From: Methylococcaceae bacterium
GTDB taxonomy: Bacteria > Pseudomonadota > Gammaproteobacteria > Methylococcales > Methylomonadaceae
Direction: 5' to 3'
Assembly: GCA_030693065.1 (NCBI GenBank)
Contig: JAUYBL010000038.1
Coordinates: forward strand, 283,314 to 347,313
Length of the DNA: 64,000 nt
Shown here: positions 27,834-37,003 of the stretch, one piece after another
How the letters are laid out: the number at the start of each line of letters is the position of its first letter
How positions within the stretch are numbered: position 1 is the first letter of the stretch
Program-made: the position numbers and the translations under genes
The notes under the pieces: model-generated
Databases searched by the model: none
What the model was told of the DNA's origin: nothing
The model's input: only the letters and a program-made list of their open reading frames with translations

Positions 27834-30371
27834 ATGACCACAAAAAAAACATTAGTCGTTATCGGTAATGGCATGGTCGGGCAAAGCTTTTTAGCCAGCC
27901 TAGTCGCCAGCCCGATTAAAAACGACTATCAAATCGTCACCTTTTGCGAAGAACCCAGAGCCGCTTACGACCGGGTACATTTGTCGGAATTTTTTTCCGG
28001 CAAAACGGCAGAAGATTTGTCCATGGTTGAACCCGGTTTTTTTGAAGAACATGGCATCACCATTCATATCGGCGATAAAGCCTCAAAAATTTATCGTTTA
28101 GCAAAAACGGTACTCTCTGAAAAAGGCGTCAGTATCTCTTACGACAAACTGGTTTTCGCGACCGGCTCTTACCCGTTTGTGCCGCCGGTACCGGGACATG
28201 ATCGTCCACAGTGCTTGGTTTATCGAACCATTGAAGATCTTGAAGCAATGGCCGCTGCTGCAAAAAACGGCAAGGTCGGCACCGTGGTCGGCGGTGGCTT
28301 GCTGGGGCTGGAAGCCGCTAAGGCGTTAAAAGATTTAGGCTTAAAAACCCATGTTGTGCAATTTGCACCACGCTTAATGGAAATGCAGATGGATGATGCC
28401 GGTGGCGCGATGCTGCGCCGCAAAATTGAAGAGCTCGGCATCACCGTGCATACCGGCAAAAACACCATCGACATCACCGATGGTAAGCACTGCACCAATA
28501 AAATGGTGTTTGCCGATGGTGATGAACTGGAAACTGACTTGGTGCTGTTTTCTGCGGGCATTCGTCCGCGCGATGAACTGGCCAGAGACTGCGCGCTACA
28601 TGTTGGTGCGCGCGGCGGCATTGTCATCGATAACCAATGCAAGACGTCTGACCCGGATATTTACGCGATTGGTGAATGTGCGTTGTGGAATGACAAAATT
28701 TTCGGGCTGGTCGCGCCAGGTTATGCGATGGCCCGCACGGTGGTGGCTGATTTGGCGGGCGAGAACGCCAGTTTTACCGGCGCGGATATGAGTACCAAAC
28801 TGAAGCTGATGGGCGTTGATGTCGCCAGTATTGGCGATGTCCATGCCAAATCTCAGGGCGCGCTGGTGTACAGCTATCAAAACGGCGATAACGGTATTTA
28901 TAAACGCTTGGTCGTCAGCCAAGATAAAAAACAGCTACTGGGCGCAGTGTTGGTCGGTGACAATTCAGGCTACGGCACCTTATTGCAATACTGCTTGAAC
29001 GGTATCGAACTGCCGGAGAATCCTGATGCGCTGATTCTGCCGCACCGCTCTGATGAATCGGTGGGTCTTGGCGTCGATGCCCTGCCCGCCTCAGCGCAAA
29101 TCTGTTCTTGCTACGATGTCACTAAAGGCGCGATCTGTTCAGCCATTGAAGCCGGTTGCACTACGATGGGTGCATTAAAAACAGAAACCAAAGCCGCCAC
29201 CGGTTGCGGCGGCTGTTCGGCATTACTCAAGTCGGTGATGGATTGCGAACTGGCCAGACAAGGTTTTGAAGTCAACACCGATTTGTGCGAACACTTTGCC
29301 TACACCCGCCAGGATCTCTACAACCTGATGTTGGTAGGCGAAATCAAAACCTTTGGCGAATTTCTGGCAAAACACGGCAAAGGCCACGGCTGCGAAATTT
29401 GCAAACCGACCATCGGCAACATTTTGGCGTCTTACTGGAATGAGCACATCTTGGAACCGGAACATCTTGGTTTACAGGACACCAACGATACCTTTTTGGC
29501 CAATATGCAAAAAGACGGCACCTATTCCGTGGTGCCGCGCATCACCGGCGGAGAAATCAGCCCAGATATGCTGATTGCCTTGGGCCAAGTCGGTAAAAAA
29601 TATAAGCTCTACACCAAGATTACCGGTGGCCAGCGCGTGGATTTATTCGGGGCGCGGGTCGATCAATTGCCGCACATCTGGAAAGAGCTGATCGATGCCG
29701 GTTTTGAGTCCGGTCATGCGTATGGGAAGTCGTTACGCACCGTTAAATCCTGCGTCGGCAGTACCTGGTGCCGCTTTGGCGTCGATGACAGTGTCGGCCT
29801 CGCGATAGAGCTGGAAAACCGTTACAAAGGGCTGCGCTCCCCGCACAAAATCAAATTCGCGGTGTCCGGTTGTACACGTGAATGCGCCGAGGCCCAAAGC
29901 AAGGACGTCGGCATCATCGCCACCGAAAACGGCTGGAATCTGTATGTCTGCGGTAACGGCGGCATGAAACCGCGCCACGCTGATTTATTCGCCACCGGCC
30001 TGGATAAAGACACCTTAATCAAATATATCGACCGCTTTTTAAGCTTTTATGTACGCACCGCTGGCCGTCTGCAACGCACCTCGGTATGGATGGAAAATAT
30101 GGAAGGCGGCCTGGATTATCTTAAGTCCGTGATCATTGACGACAAACTCGGGCTAGGCGAGCAATTAGAGCAACAGATGCAGCATGTGATCGATACCTAT
30201 CAATGCGAATGGAAGACCACGATTGAAGATGAATCCAAGCTCAAACGCTTCCGCCACTTCATCAATAGCGACCAGCAAGATGACAATGTGGTGTTTGTCG
30301 AAGAACGCGGGCAAATTCGTCCGGCCGACGCTAACGAACGGAAACATTTTAAATTGTTAGGGGTAGCCTGA
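27834..30371 (+). CDS. nirB: Nitrite reductase [NAD(P)H], large subunit
   Basis: 845 residues. Reduces nitrite to ammonium in the cytoplasm with NAD(P)H. Order: FAD/NAD(P) reductase (1 to about 410; VVIGNGMVGQSF, VVGGGLLGLEAAK), two BFD-type [2Fe-2S] regions (about 422-475, CSCYDVTKG and GCGGC; then GHGCEICKPT near 520), a sulfite/nitrite-reductase half-domain and the siroheme-[4Fe-4S] motif (CVGSTWC near 640, GCTRECAEAQ near 678). Siroheme would come from CysG. The stop codon overlaps the nirD start (TGATG). Confidence 0.96.
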   Translation: MTTKKTLVVIGNGMVGQSFLASLVASPIKNDYQIVTFCEEPRAAYDRVHLSEFFSGKTAEDLSMVEPGFFEEHGITIHIGDKASKIYRLAKTVLSEKGVSISYDKLVFATGSYPFVPPVPGHDRPQCLVYRTIEDLEAMAAAAKNGKVGTVVGGGLLGLEAAKALKDLGLKTHVVQFAPRLMEMQMDDAGGAMLRRKIEELGITVHTGKNTIDITDGKHCTNKMVFADGDELETDLVLFSAGIRPRDELARDCALHVGARGGIVIDNQCKTSDPDIYAIGECALWNDKIFGLVAPGYAMARTVVADLAGENASFTGADMSTKLKLMGVDVASIGDVHAKSQGALVYSYQNGDNGIYKRLVVSQDKKQLLGAVLVGDNSGYGTLLQYCLNGIELPENPDALILPHRSDESVGLGVDALPASAQICSCYDVTKGAICSAIEAGCTTMGALKTETKAATGCGGCSALLKSVMDCELARQGFEVNTDLCEHFAYTRQDLYNLMLVGEIKTFGEFLAKHGKGHGCEICKPTIGNILASYWNEHILEPEHLGLQDTNDTFLANMQKDGTYSVVPRITGGEISPDMLIALGQVGKKYKLYTKITGGQRVDLFGARVDQLPHIWKELIDAGFESGHAYGKSLRTVKSCVGSTWCRFGVDDSVGLAIELENRYKGLRSPHKIKFAVSGCTRECAEAQSKDVGIIATENGWNLYVCGNGGMKPRHADLFATGLDKDTLIKYIDRFLSFYVRTAGRLQRTSVWMENMEGGLDYLKSVIIDDKLGLGEQLEQQMQHVIDTYQCEWKTTIEDESKLKRFRHFINSDQQDDNVVFVEERGQIRPADANERKHFKLLGVA

Positions 30372-30715
30372 TGAGCTGGCAAGATGTGTGCAGCATTGAT
30401 GATCTACAGCCTAATTCCGGTGTGTGTGCATTAGTGAATGGGCGGCAAGTGGCGCTTTTTTATCTGATTCCAGTCGGAACGTGTCACGCCATCGACAATT
30501 ACGACCCGTTCGGACACGCCAATGTGTTATCGCGCGGTGTCATTGGTGACATCAATGGCCAGCCGGTGGTTGCCTCACCTTTATATAAACAACATTTCAA
30601 TCTGCAAACTGGGGTTTGCCTGGAAGATGAAACGGTAAAAATCCCCGTCTACGCCAGTCGCATTAACCAGAACCGAGTTGAAATAAACCTGCAGGAGTCC
30701 GGTAATGAACTTTAA
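30371..30715 (+). CDS. nirD: Nitrite reductase [NAD(P)H], small subunit
   Basis: 114 residues, Rieske-like fold but without the Cys/His cluster ligands, as is normal for NirD (only GTCHAID and GVCLED cysteines are seen). Partner of NirB. Starts on the NirB stop codon and overlaps the PhzF-like gene by 11 nt, so all three are translationally coupled. Confidence 0.92.
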   Translation: MSWQDVCSIDDLQPNSGVCALVNGRQVALFYLIPVGTCHAIDNYDPFGHANVLSRGVIGDINGQPVVASPLYKQHFNLQTGVCLEDETVKIPVYASRINQNRVEINLQESGNEL

Positions 30716-31634
30716 ATATTTTATTGCCGATGTCTTCACCAAGCAGATTTTCAGCGGCGCACAAATCGCGGTATTTCCTAATGCAAAGGGCTTAAGTCCT
30801 CAACAGATGCAACTCATTGCCAGGGAACTGAATCTATCAGAAACTGTGTTTGTCTTTCATCCTGACAGTCGAAGCAGCACGCGAGTTATGCGGATCTTTT
30901 CACCGCTGGCAGAAATAGATTTTGCCGGGCATCCGGTTATCGCAACTGCTTTTGTCTTAGGCAGTATTGGCGCTATTGACTTAACTAACGCAATAACCCC
31001 GGTTATTTTTAAACAAAATGCCGGTGCGCTTGAAGTCAATATTTCTGCTCAAGACGGCACACCGACTTTTGTGCAATTCACCCGCAAAGTATCATCCTTC
31101 ATTGATCGATTTGCGCCAACGAGTGAAGAGTTAGCTAGTTTTTTAGCTATTGATCCCTCTGAAATCGATACTAAAAAGTATTCTGCCCGCTTAGTGTCCT
31201 GTGGTTTTCCCTATTTGATTGTACCGGTCTGGAATTACGAAACCGTCCGAAAAGCCAAGTTTAATTATGCGACGTGGAGTCAATCCGCTGCGCCGCAGAC
31301 TGCCGCACAGGAAGTGCTGCTATTTTCAGCCAAAACACCTTTCGTTGATTCTGATTTTAATGCGCGTTTGCTCGGACCTCGTATTGGCATTCACGAAGAC
31401 CCGCCAGTCGGTAGCGCGATGCCCGCCTTTGCCTCATACCTGTGTTCTTTCGAGCATCTAAAGAAGGGCACTTATACCTTCGCCGTGGATCGCGGCGACG
31501 ACAAAAAGCGCCGCAGTGTGCTCAATCTGGAAATGGATCATAAAGGCCTGGAAACACTGACCATCCGGGTCGGCGGTGAAGCTGTGATGGTCGCCGAAGG
31601 CGTCATGACCATTCCTGACGCCAATATTTTATAA
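30705..31634 (+). CDS. PhzF-family isomerase-like protein
   Basis: 309 residues with the two-lobed PhzF/diaminopimelate-epimerase-like fold. Present: ADVFTKQIFSGAQIAVFP near the N terminus, LNLSETVFVF with the conserved catalytic Glu (~46), EIDFAGHPVIATAFVLG (~70-86) and the second-lobe DPPVGSAMPAFASYL. PhzF itself isomerises a phenazine precursor; most family members have unknown substrates. The 11-nt overlap with nirD and the following nitrate-reductase gene place it inside the nitrate operon. Not related by sequence to any known nitrate enzyme. Confidence 0.85.
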   Translation: MNFKYFIADVFTKQIFSGAQIAVFPNAKGLSPQQMQLIARELNLSETVFVFHPDSRSSTRVMRIFSPLAEIDFAGHPVIATAFVLGSIGAIDLTNAITPVIFKQNAGALEVNISAQDGTPTFVQFTRKVSSFIDRFAPTSEELASFLAIDPSEIDTKKYSARLVSCGFPYLIVPVWNYETVRKAKFNYATWSQSAAPQTAAQEVLLFSAKTPFVDSDFNARLLGPRIGIHEDPPVGSAMPAFASYLCSFEHLKKGTYTFAVDRGDDKKRRSVLNLEMDHKGLETLTIRVGGEAVMVAEGVMTIPDANIL

Positions 31635-31717
31635 AGCAATGTCATGTCTGTGGATAAGTTTGTGGAGACAACGTCTAATGTGCGCGCTCCCACAATGAAA
31701 GTTGCTGAGGAGATGCT

Positions 31718-32932
31718 ATGAAAAAGCGTTTGGTCGTCATCGGCAATGGCATGGCGGGTATGCGCACGGTGGAAGAATTATTGTCCGCCGCGCCTAAGCA
31801 ATACGAGATTACTGTGTTCGGTGCGGAGCCTTACGGCAACTACAATCGCATCATGCTATCAGCGGTGTTGGCTGGCGATAAAAGCATCGAAGATATTGTG
31901 ATCAATGATCGCCAATGGTATGTCGATCATGGCATCACCCTGCATGCAGGAGCGGATAAAGCGGTGGTCGGTATCGATAGAAGCGCTCGCACAGTGATAG
32001 CCAAAGACGGCAGCATTGCCGCTTATGACCGCCTGTTAATCGCCACCGGCTCGCAAGCGGTTATCGCTGAAGTGCAGGGGTGTGATTTGGATGGCGTAAT
32101 TAGCTTTAGGGACATTATCGACGTCAATAAAATGCTGGCTTACAGCGACAGCCATAAACATGCGGTGGTACTGGGCGGCGGCTTATTAGGTTTGGAAGCG
32201 GCTAATGGCTTGGCACTGAGAGGCATGAATGTAACAGTCATTCATAACAATGAACTATTGCTGAACCGTCAGCTCGATAAACCTGCCGCAAAAATGCTGC
32301 AAGCCGAGCTGGAACAACGCGGCATAAAATTTAAAATGGCTGCCAAATTACAATCATTACGCGGAGATAATAATAACCATATCACCGCCGTGCAGTTTGC
32401 AGATGGCAGTGAACTGGCCTGTGACTTGTTTATTATGGCGATCGGTGTGCGTCCCAATATGGCGTTGGCTAAGCAATCTGGTTTGTATTGCGAACGCGGC
32501 ATCGTCGTTAATGACACCTTGCAAAGCTACGACCCCAGCATTTATGCGGTCGGTGAGTGCATTCAGCACCGCGGTGCTACTTTTGGCTTGGTCGCGCCAC
32601 TGTTTGAGCAGGCAAAAGTCTGTGCTAATCATTTGAGTGCGCATGGGGTAGCTGAATACATCACTCTGCCGACTGCCACCAAGTTGAAGGTGACCGGCAT
32701 CAAGCTGTTTTCCGTGGGCGATTTTATCGGTGAACAAGGCAGTGAAAGTATTCAGTTTAGCGATCCTGGATTGGGGATTTACAAAAAACTGGTGATTAAA
32801 GCAAATCAGTTGGTAGGTGCGGTTTTATATGGCGACACAGCCGATGGTGCGTGGTATCAGGAACTACTGGAGAAAAAAGCGGATATTTCCGGGATAAGAG
32901 ATATTTTAGTGTTTGGTAAGGCTTATGCCTGA
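31718..32932 (+). CDS. FAD-dependent reductase for assimilatory nitrate reductase (NirB N-terminal type)
   Basis: 404 residues; FAD and NAD(P) sites VVIGNGMAGMRTVEELL (~5-21) and VVLGGGLLGLEAANGL (~148-163), plus YAVGECIQHRG near the second FAD motif. It matches the first domain of NirB in the same operon and the electron-transfer subunit of assimilatory nitrate reductases (Klebsiella NasC, Bacillus NasB). Expected to pass electrons from NAD(P)H to the BFD domain of NasA. It begins 83 nt after the PhzF-like gene with a GAGGAG ribosome site. Confidence 0.87.
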   Translation: MKKRLVVIGNGMAGMRTVEELLSAAPKQYEITVFGAEPYGNYNRIMLSAVLAGDKSIEDIVINDRQWYVDHGITLHAGADKAVVGIDRSARTVIAKDGSIAAYDRLLIATGSQAVIAEVQGCDLDGVISFRDIIDVNKMLAYSDSHKHAVVLGGGLLGLEAANGLALRGMNVTVIHNNELLLNRQLDKPAAKMLQAELEQRGIKFKMAAKLQSLRGDNNNHITAVQFADGSELACDLFIMAIGVRPNMALAKQSGLYCERGIVVNDTLQSYDPSIYAVGECIQHRGATFGLVAPLFEQAKVCANHLSAHGVAEYITLPTATKLKVTGIKLFSVGDFIGEQGSESIQFSDPGLGIYKKLVIKANQLVGAVLYGDTADGAWYQELLEKKADISGIRDILVFGKAYA

Positions 32933-32939
32933 GCATGCT

Positions 32940-32971
32940 CTAACGCGGGCAAATAGTTTCGCCCGCGTTAG
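32940..32971. terminator. Strong hairpin between the FAD reductase and EexN-like genes
   Basis: An 11-bp perfect stem CTAACGCGGGC / GCCCGCGTTAG with a 10-nt loop in the convergent gap. There is no clear T-run on either side, so it may attenuate rather than terminate transcription into nasA. Confidence 0.5.
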
Positions 32972-32980
32972 CTGGGATAT

Positions 32981-33244
32981 TTAGCGCTGTCTGTTACCAC
33001 CAGCAAAGCTTATTTGTAAGGCATGTAAAGAGTTAAGGCAGTTGGGTGTTGTTTGAATGCCTGGATTATCATGGCATTGTTTGTTTTGATCACGGGCATC
33101 TTTAGTGTTGGCAACAAACCAGGCAACAGATTTTTCATCTTTTTTATCAGCGTCTGCCTTACTTTCAGCATTAGTCACTTTAAAAGCGGCAATTGCAACG
33201 ATAGCCAAAGCAACGATCAACATTATTAAGTTATTTTTTTTCAT
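32981..33244 (-). CDS. Small EexN-like exported protein
   Basis: 87 residues: signal or anchor segment (about 5-26, LIMLIVALAIVAIAAFKV), a charged linker, then SVAWFVANTKDARDQNKQC and TPNCLNSLHA, which follow the EexN/TrbK-like pattern (W-Y/F, C, NPG, TPNC) of plasmid entry-exclusion lipoproteins and their chromosomal relatives. The lipobox cysteine is absent. It faces the opposite way and sits between two nitrate genes. The start at 33244 follows an AGAGAA-type site. Confidence 0.5.
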   Translation of the reverse strand: MKKNNLIMLIVALAIVAIAAFKVTNAESKADADKKDEKSVAWFVANTKDARDQNKQCHDNPGIQTTPNCLNSLHALQISFAGGNRQR

Positions 33245-33417
33245 TGTTTCTCTCCGGTGTTGGATGATGGGAACAAATTTCATAAAGTGCTGCTTTATGA
33301 GTCGCTGAAAGTCTACTTAATAAAACACCCTTAGAAAATGTGACCAATTGCCGCGCGGCGAATTGTCGCAATAGCTGAGACGTTAAATTACTGTTTGCAG
33401 GGCCTACGAGATTAACA

Positions 33418-36066
33418 ATGAACCAAACCATACAAACCACTTGTCCTTATTGCGGTGTTGGCTGTGGCATCAGCGCGCAGGTTGATGCAGCCAACCGTTG
33501 CGTTACGATTAATGGCGATGACAGCCATCCGGCTAACTTTGGCAGGCTGTGCTCGAAAGGTTCAGCACTCGGCGACACTATTGAACTAAAAGGCAGGCTG
33601 CTACAGCCCAGCGTTTATGGGCGCGAAACTAACTGGACGGAAGCGTTGGATTTAGTCGCTGATCGCTTTCTCGACACCATCCAAAAATACGGCCCGGATG
33701 CGGTAGCTATTTATGGCTCAGGACAACTGTTAACCGAAGATTATTATGTCGCCAACAAGCTGATGAAAGGCTTTATCGGCAGCGGCAATATGGATACCAA
33801 CAGTCGCTTATGCATGTCATCATCAGTGGCCGGGCATAAACGTGCGTTCGGCGCAGATACCGTGCCGGGCTGTTACGAAGACTACGAACACGCCGAACTA
33901 ATCATATTGATAGGCTCAAATACGGCCTGGTGTCATCCCGTCAGTTTTCAGCGTATCCGTGCGGCCAAAGAAGCCAATCCGTCATTAAAAATTGTGGTGA
34001 TCGATCCGCGCCGCACCGCAAGTTGCGATATTGCCGATTTACATTTGCCGCTCGCCAGCGGCAGCGATGCCTGGCTATTTAACGGTCTATTAAACTACGT
34101 AGGCCACGCATCGCGTACCAACCCAACTTATATCGAACAACACACCGAAGGCTTTGCCGAAGCATTAGCTGCGGCAGAAAACGCCGGCATCAGCCAAGTT
34201 GCCGAGCAATGCCGAGTGAACATAGAAGACCTGCAACGCTTTTACGAGTGGTTTGCAACGACCGACAAGGTCATGAGCCTGTACAGCCAAGGCATCAATC
34301 AATCGTCATCCGGCACCGACAAAGTCAATGCCATCATCAACTGCCATCTGGCCACCGGAAAAATAGGCAAACCCGGCAGCGGACCGTTTTCATTAACCGG
34401 CCAACCCAACGCAATGGGCGGACGTGAAGTTGGCGGCTTGTCACACCAGTTGGCTGCGCACATGGATTTTGCCAATGTCGATGATATTGATCGGGTGGCG
34501 CGATTTTGGGGCAGTCGGCAGATAGCAACCAAACCAGGGCTTCCCGCCGTAGACTTATTCGATGCTATTTATGACGGCAAGGTTAAAGCCGTGTGGATCA
34601 TGGGCACCAATCCGGTAGTCAGTCTGCCCAATGCCGATAAAGTAAAACAAGCTCTGCAACGCTGCGAATTTGTCGTGGTATCCGACTGCATCGCCAATAC
34701 CGACACCACTGCCCTTGCCCATGTGTTATTGCCGGCGCAAGGCTGGAGCGAAAAAGACGGCACGGTGACCAACTCGGAACGACGCATTTCCCGGCAAAGA
34801 GCCTTATTTAAACCCGCGGGCAATGCCAAACCCGATTGGTGGATACTCACCCAAGTCGCCCAGCGCATGAGGTTCGAACAGGCATTCCCCTATCAAAGCC
34901 CGGTAGAAATTTTCCGCGAACACGCGGCCTTATCGGGATTTGAAAATAACGGCAGCCGTGATTTTGACATCTCCGCGTTTGCCGACATCACTCAGGAAAA
35001 TTACGATCGCCTGCAACCGACGCAATGGCCGGTTAATCAGCAATATCCGCAAGGAAGAGCGCGCTTGTTTGACGATGGCCGGTTTTATACCCCATCCGGC
35101 AAAGCCCAGTTTATAGCCATCACACCTAGCGCGCCTGGCATGCTGCCGAATGCTGACTATCCGCTGATTTTGAATACCGGCCGTTTGCGCGACCAATGGC
35201 ATACCATGACGCGCACGGCCATTGCTGCAAAACTTAATCAGCACAAACCTGAACCGTTTGTAGAAATACATCCGGATGATGCCGCACGTTACGGCTTAAT
35301 ACAAAACGGCTTAGCCAGCATTGAAAGCCGATGGGGAGAGATGCTGGCCCGCGTGCAGATCACCGGCAGCCAACTTCCGGGCAACGTCTTTGTGCCGATG
35401 CATTGGACGGCGCAACATGCCAGTCATGGCCGCATGGGGGCGTTGGTCAATCCCTTTGTCGACCCTGTTTCCAAACAACCGGAAAGTAAACATACGCCGG
35501 TGCGCATCAAAGCGTACCAGCCAGTTTGGCAAGGCTTTATATTATCCAGGCATGAATTCACCGCAATCACGTCTGCCTATTGGGTCAAAATTAAAGGCGA
35601 ACAGTTTTATCGATATGAATTAGCAGGCGATTTGATTCCGAACGATTGGCTGGAATGGGCAAACTTAAATACCGGAGTCACTGCGCCCCAATGGCAGGAA
35701 TATCAAGATACCGCTAAAGGTAACTACCGAGCGGCATTGCTGGTCGACAACCGACTGGAAAGCGTTATTTTTATTTCCAGACAAAACCAATTTCCAGAGC
35801 GTAGCTGGTTGACCAGCCTATTTGTGAAAACAGAACTGGATAAAACTGAACGCATGGCCTTATTGACGGGACTGCCCCCGCAAGGAGTTAATGATACAGG
35901 CGCTATTGTTTGCGCCTGTTTTAATATCGGCGAGCAAACCATTAAAACAGCAATCAAAGATCAAGGCCTTACAAGCCATCAAGAAGTTGGGTGTTGCCTG
36001 AAAGCGGGTACTAATTGCGGCTCATGTGTGCCTGAGATTAAATTATTGCTGCTTGAACACGGTTAG
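33418..36066 (+). CDS. nasA: Assimilatory nitrate reductase, catalytic subunit
   Basis: An 882-residue molybdopterin oxidoreductase reducing nitrate to nitrite in the cytoplasm. N-terminal [4Fe-4S] motif CPYCGVGC (~9-16) with the fourth Cys in LCSKGS (~43); Mo-ligand Cys in SRLCMSSS (~133); bis-MGD core (IGSNTAWCHPV, MGTNPVVSLPN); molybdopterin-dinucleotide domain (~560-700, LNTGRLRDQWHTMTRT); C-terminal BFD [2Fe-2S] domain (~820-882, CACFNIGEQTI, CGSCVPEIK), as in Klebsiella NasA. It begins 173 nt upstream-to-start after the opposite-strand EexN-like gene, so read-through from the nitrate operon or an unseen promoter is needed. Confidence 0.95.
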   Translation: MNQTIQTTCPYCGVGCGISAQVDAANRCVTINGDDSHPANFGRLCSKGSALGDTIELKGRLLQPSVYGRETNWTEALDLVADRFLDTIQKYGPDAVAIYGSGQLLTEDYYVANKLMKGFIGSGNMDTNSRLCMSSSVAGHKRAFGADTVPGCYEDYEHAELIILIGSNTAWCHPVSFQRIRAAKEANPSLKIVVIDPRRTASCDIADLHLPLASGSDAWLFNGLLNYVGHASRTNPTYIEQHTEGFAEALAAAENAGISQVAEQCRVNIEDLQRFYEWFATTDKVMSLYSQGINQSSSGTDKVNAIINCHLATGKIGKPGSGPFSLTGQPNAMGGREVGGLSHQLAAHMDFANVDDIDRVARFWGSRQIATKPGLPAVDLFDAIYDGKVKAVWIMGTNPVVSLPNADKVKQALQRCEFVVVSDCIANTDTTALAHVLLPAQGWSEKDGTVTNSERRISRQRALFKPAGNAKPDWWILTQVAQRMRFEQAFPYQSPVEIFREHAALSGFENNGSRDFDISAFADITQENYDRLQPTQWPVNQQYPQGRARLFDDGRFYTPSGKAQFIAITPSAPGMLPNADYPLILNTGRLRDQWHTMTRTAIAAKLNQHKPEPFVEIHPDDAARYGLIQNGLASIESRWGEMLARVQITGSQLPGNVFVPMHWTAQHASHGRMGALVNPFVDPVSKQPESKHTPVRIKAYQPVWQGFILSRHEFTAITSAYWVKIKGEQFYRYELAGDLIPNDWLEWANLNTGVTAPQWQEYQDTAKGNYRAALLVDNRLESVIFISRQNQFPERSWLTSLFVKTELDKTERMALLTGLPPQGVNDTGAIVCACFNIGEQTIKTAIKDQGLTSHQEVGCCLKAGTNCGSCVPEIKLLLLEHG

Positions 36067-36113
36067 CTCAATTTTCTAAGCAACTGCTGAAAGATTAACC
36101 AATCTGTTTTCTA

Positions 36114-36716
36114 TTACTGAATGTCAGCGTCCAAATTGCTATCCGCAGCATCCAGAACTTTATCGTAAACTTCACGCAAGCTGAGTATGCAGCCAATACT
36201 TTCCAGCGACACAGACGCGTCAAGCCCTTCAGCTTCTGACAATATCCACACATCTCCTTGTCGCTGGTAACGTTCGATAATTGGTTGATCCTGAGTCACC
36301 AACAGATATTCGTTTAAAGAGGCAATTTTTCGATAATGGGCAAACTTGCCCCCCCGATCATAAGCTTCAGTGGAAGGCGACAGCACTTCAATCAGTACCG
36401 TAGGATTGAGCAAGGTATCTACGTAGGCGTCTTCAAATTGCGGCGACCCACAAACGACCGCAATATCAGGATAATGATAACTACGCGCGTCAACTGCTTT
36501 AACACGCATGTCGCTAATATAAGCTTCACAAGGGCGTTTTTTGAGTTGAACTCGTAATTCACCCGCAATATTTACCGTTACCAGATTATGCTTTCGACTG
36601 GCACCGGTCATTGCATAAATTTGGCCATCGTGAAATTCGCTTTTACAAAGCGCACTTCGTTCTAAAGCTAAATACACTTCGGCGCTGTAATGAGTTTGGT
36701 TAAGTGCGGCTGACAT
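36114..36716 (-). CDS. Uma2-family (DUF820) putative endonuclease
   Basis: 200 residues of the PD-(D/E)XK-like Uma2 family. Motifs: FHDGQIYAMTGASRKHN, YPDIAVVCG (Asp) and LIEVLSPSTEAYDRGGKF (Glu). The family is abundant in mobile and repeat-rich regions and in cyanobacteria; a biological role is not established. Convergent with nasA. Confidence 0.85.
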   Translation of the reverse strand: MSAALNQTHYSAEVYLALERSALCKSEFHDGQIYAMTGASRKHNLVTVNIAGELRVQLKKRPCEAYISDMRVKAVDARSYHYPDIAVVCGSPQFEDAYVDTLLNPTVLIEVLSPSTEAYDRGGKFAHYRKIASLNEYLLVTQDQPIIERYQRQGDVWILSEAEGLDASVSLESIGCILSLREVYDKVLDAADSNLDADIQ

Positions 36717-36762
36717 ATATCACCTCGTTAGATAATCATTTGTAAAAATCATTCGATAGCCT

Positions 36763-36900
36763 TTACAACACAGTCAAATGCTCGCTACTTTCGGTATGAA
36801 CCAGATCACCGCTGCGCTGCAACACAAAATAACCGCGTCTTAAGGCTTCTTCTTTAGCCTCATCATTAATATGGAATGCAGCTATGGCGCCATATTGCTT
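36763..36900 (-). pseudogene. C-terminal remnant of an unrecognised nuclease-like gene
   Basis: About 45 codons reading YGAIAAFHINDEAKEEALRR then GYFVLQRSGDLVHT, the style of C termini of small chromosomal proteins with a PD-(D/E)XK core. The frame upstream runs into a CTCCTCTCCC/GGAAGAGGAG inverted repeat (36917-36944) and no N-terminal part follows. Family not identified with certainty. Confidence 0.4.
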
Positions 36901-37003
36901 AAATGCCTGTTGACATACTCCTCTCCCTAGAAGGAAGAGGAGTCTTGCTGTTGCCGACCACATTACTGCATGGTTCGCTTGGCAGCCCATCACCCGATAT
37001 GGT

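Noticed and set aside
30705..31634. Phenazine biosynthesis cluster
   Set aside because: Only a PhzF-family protein is present; no phzA-E or phzG homologue is nearby.
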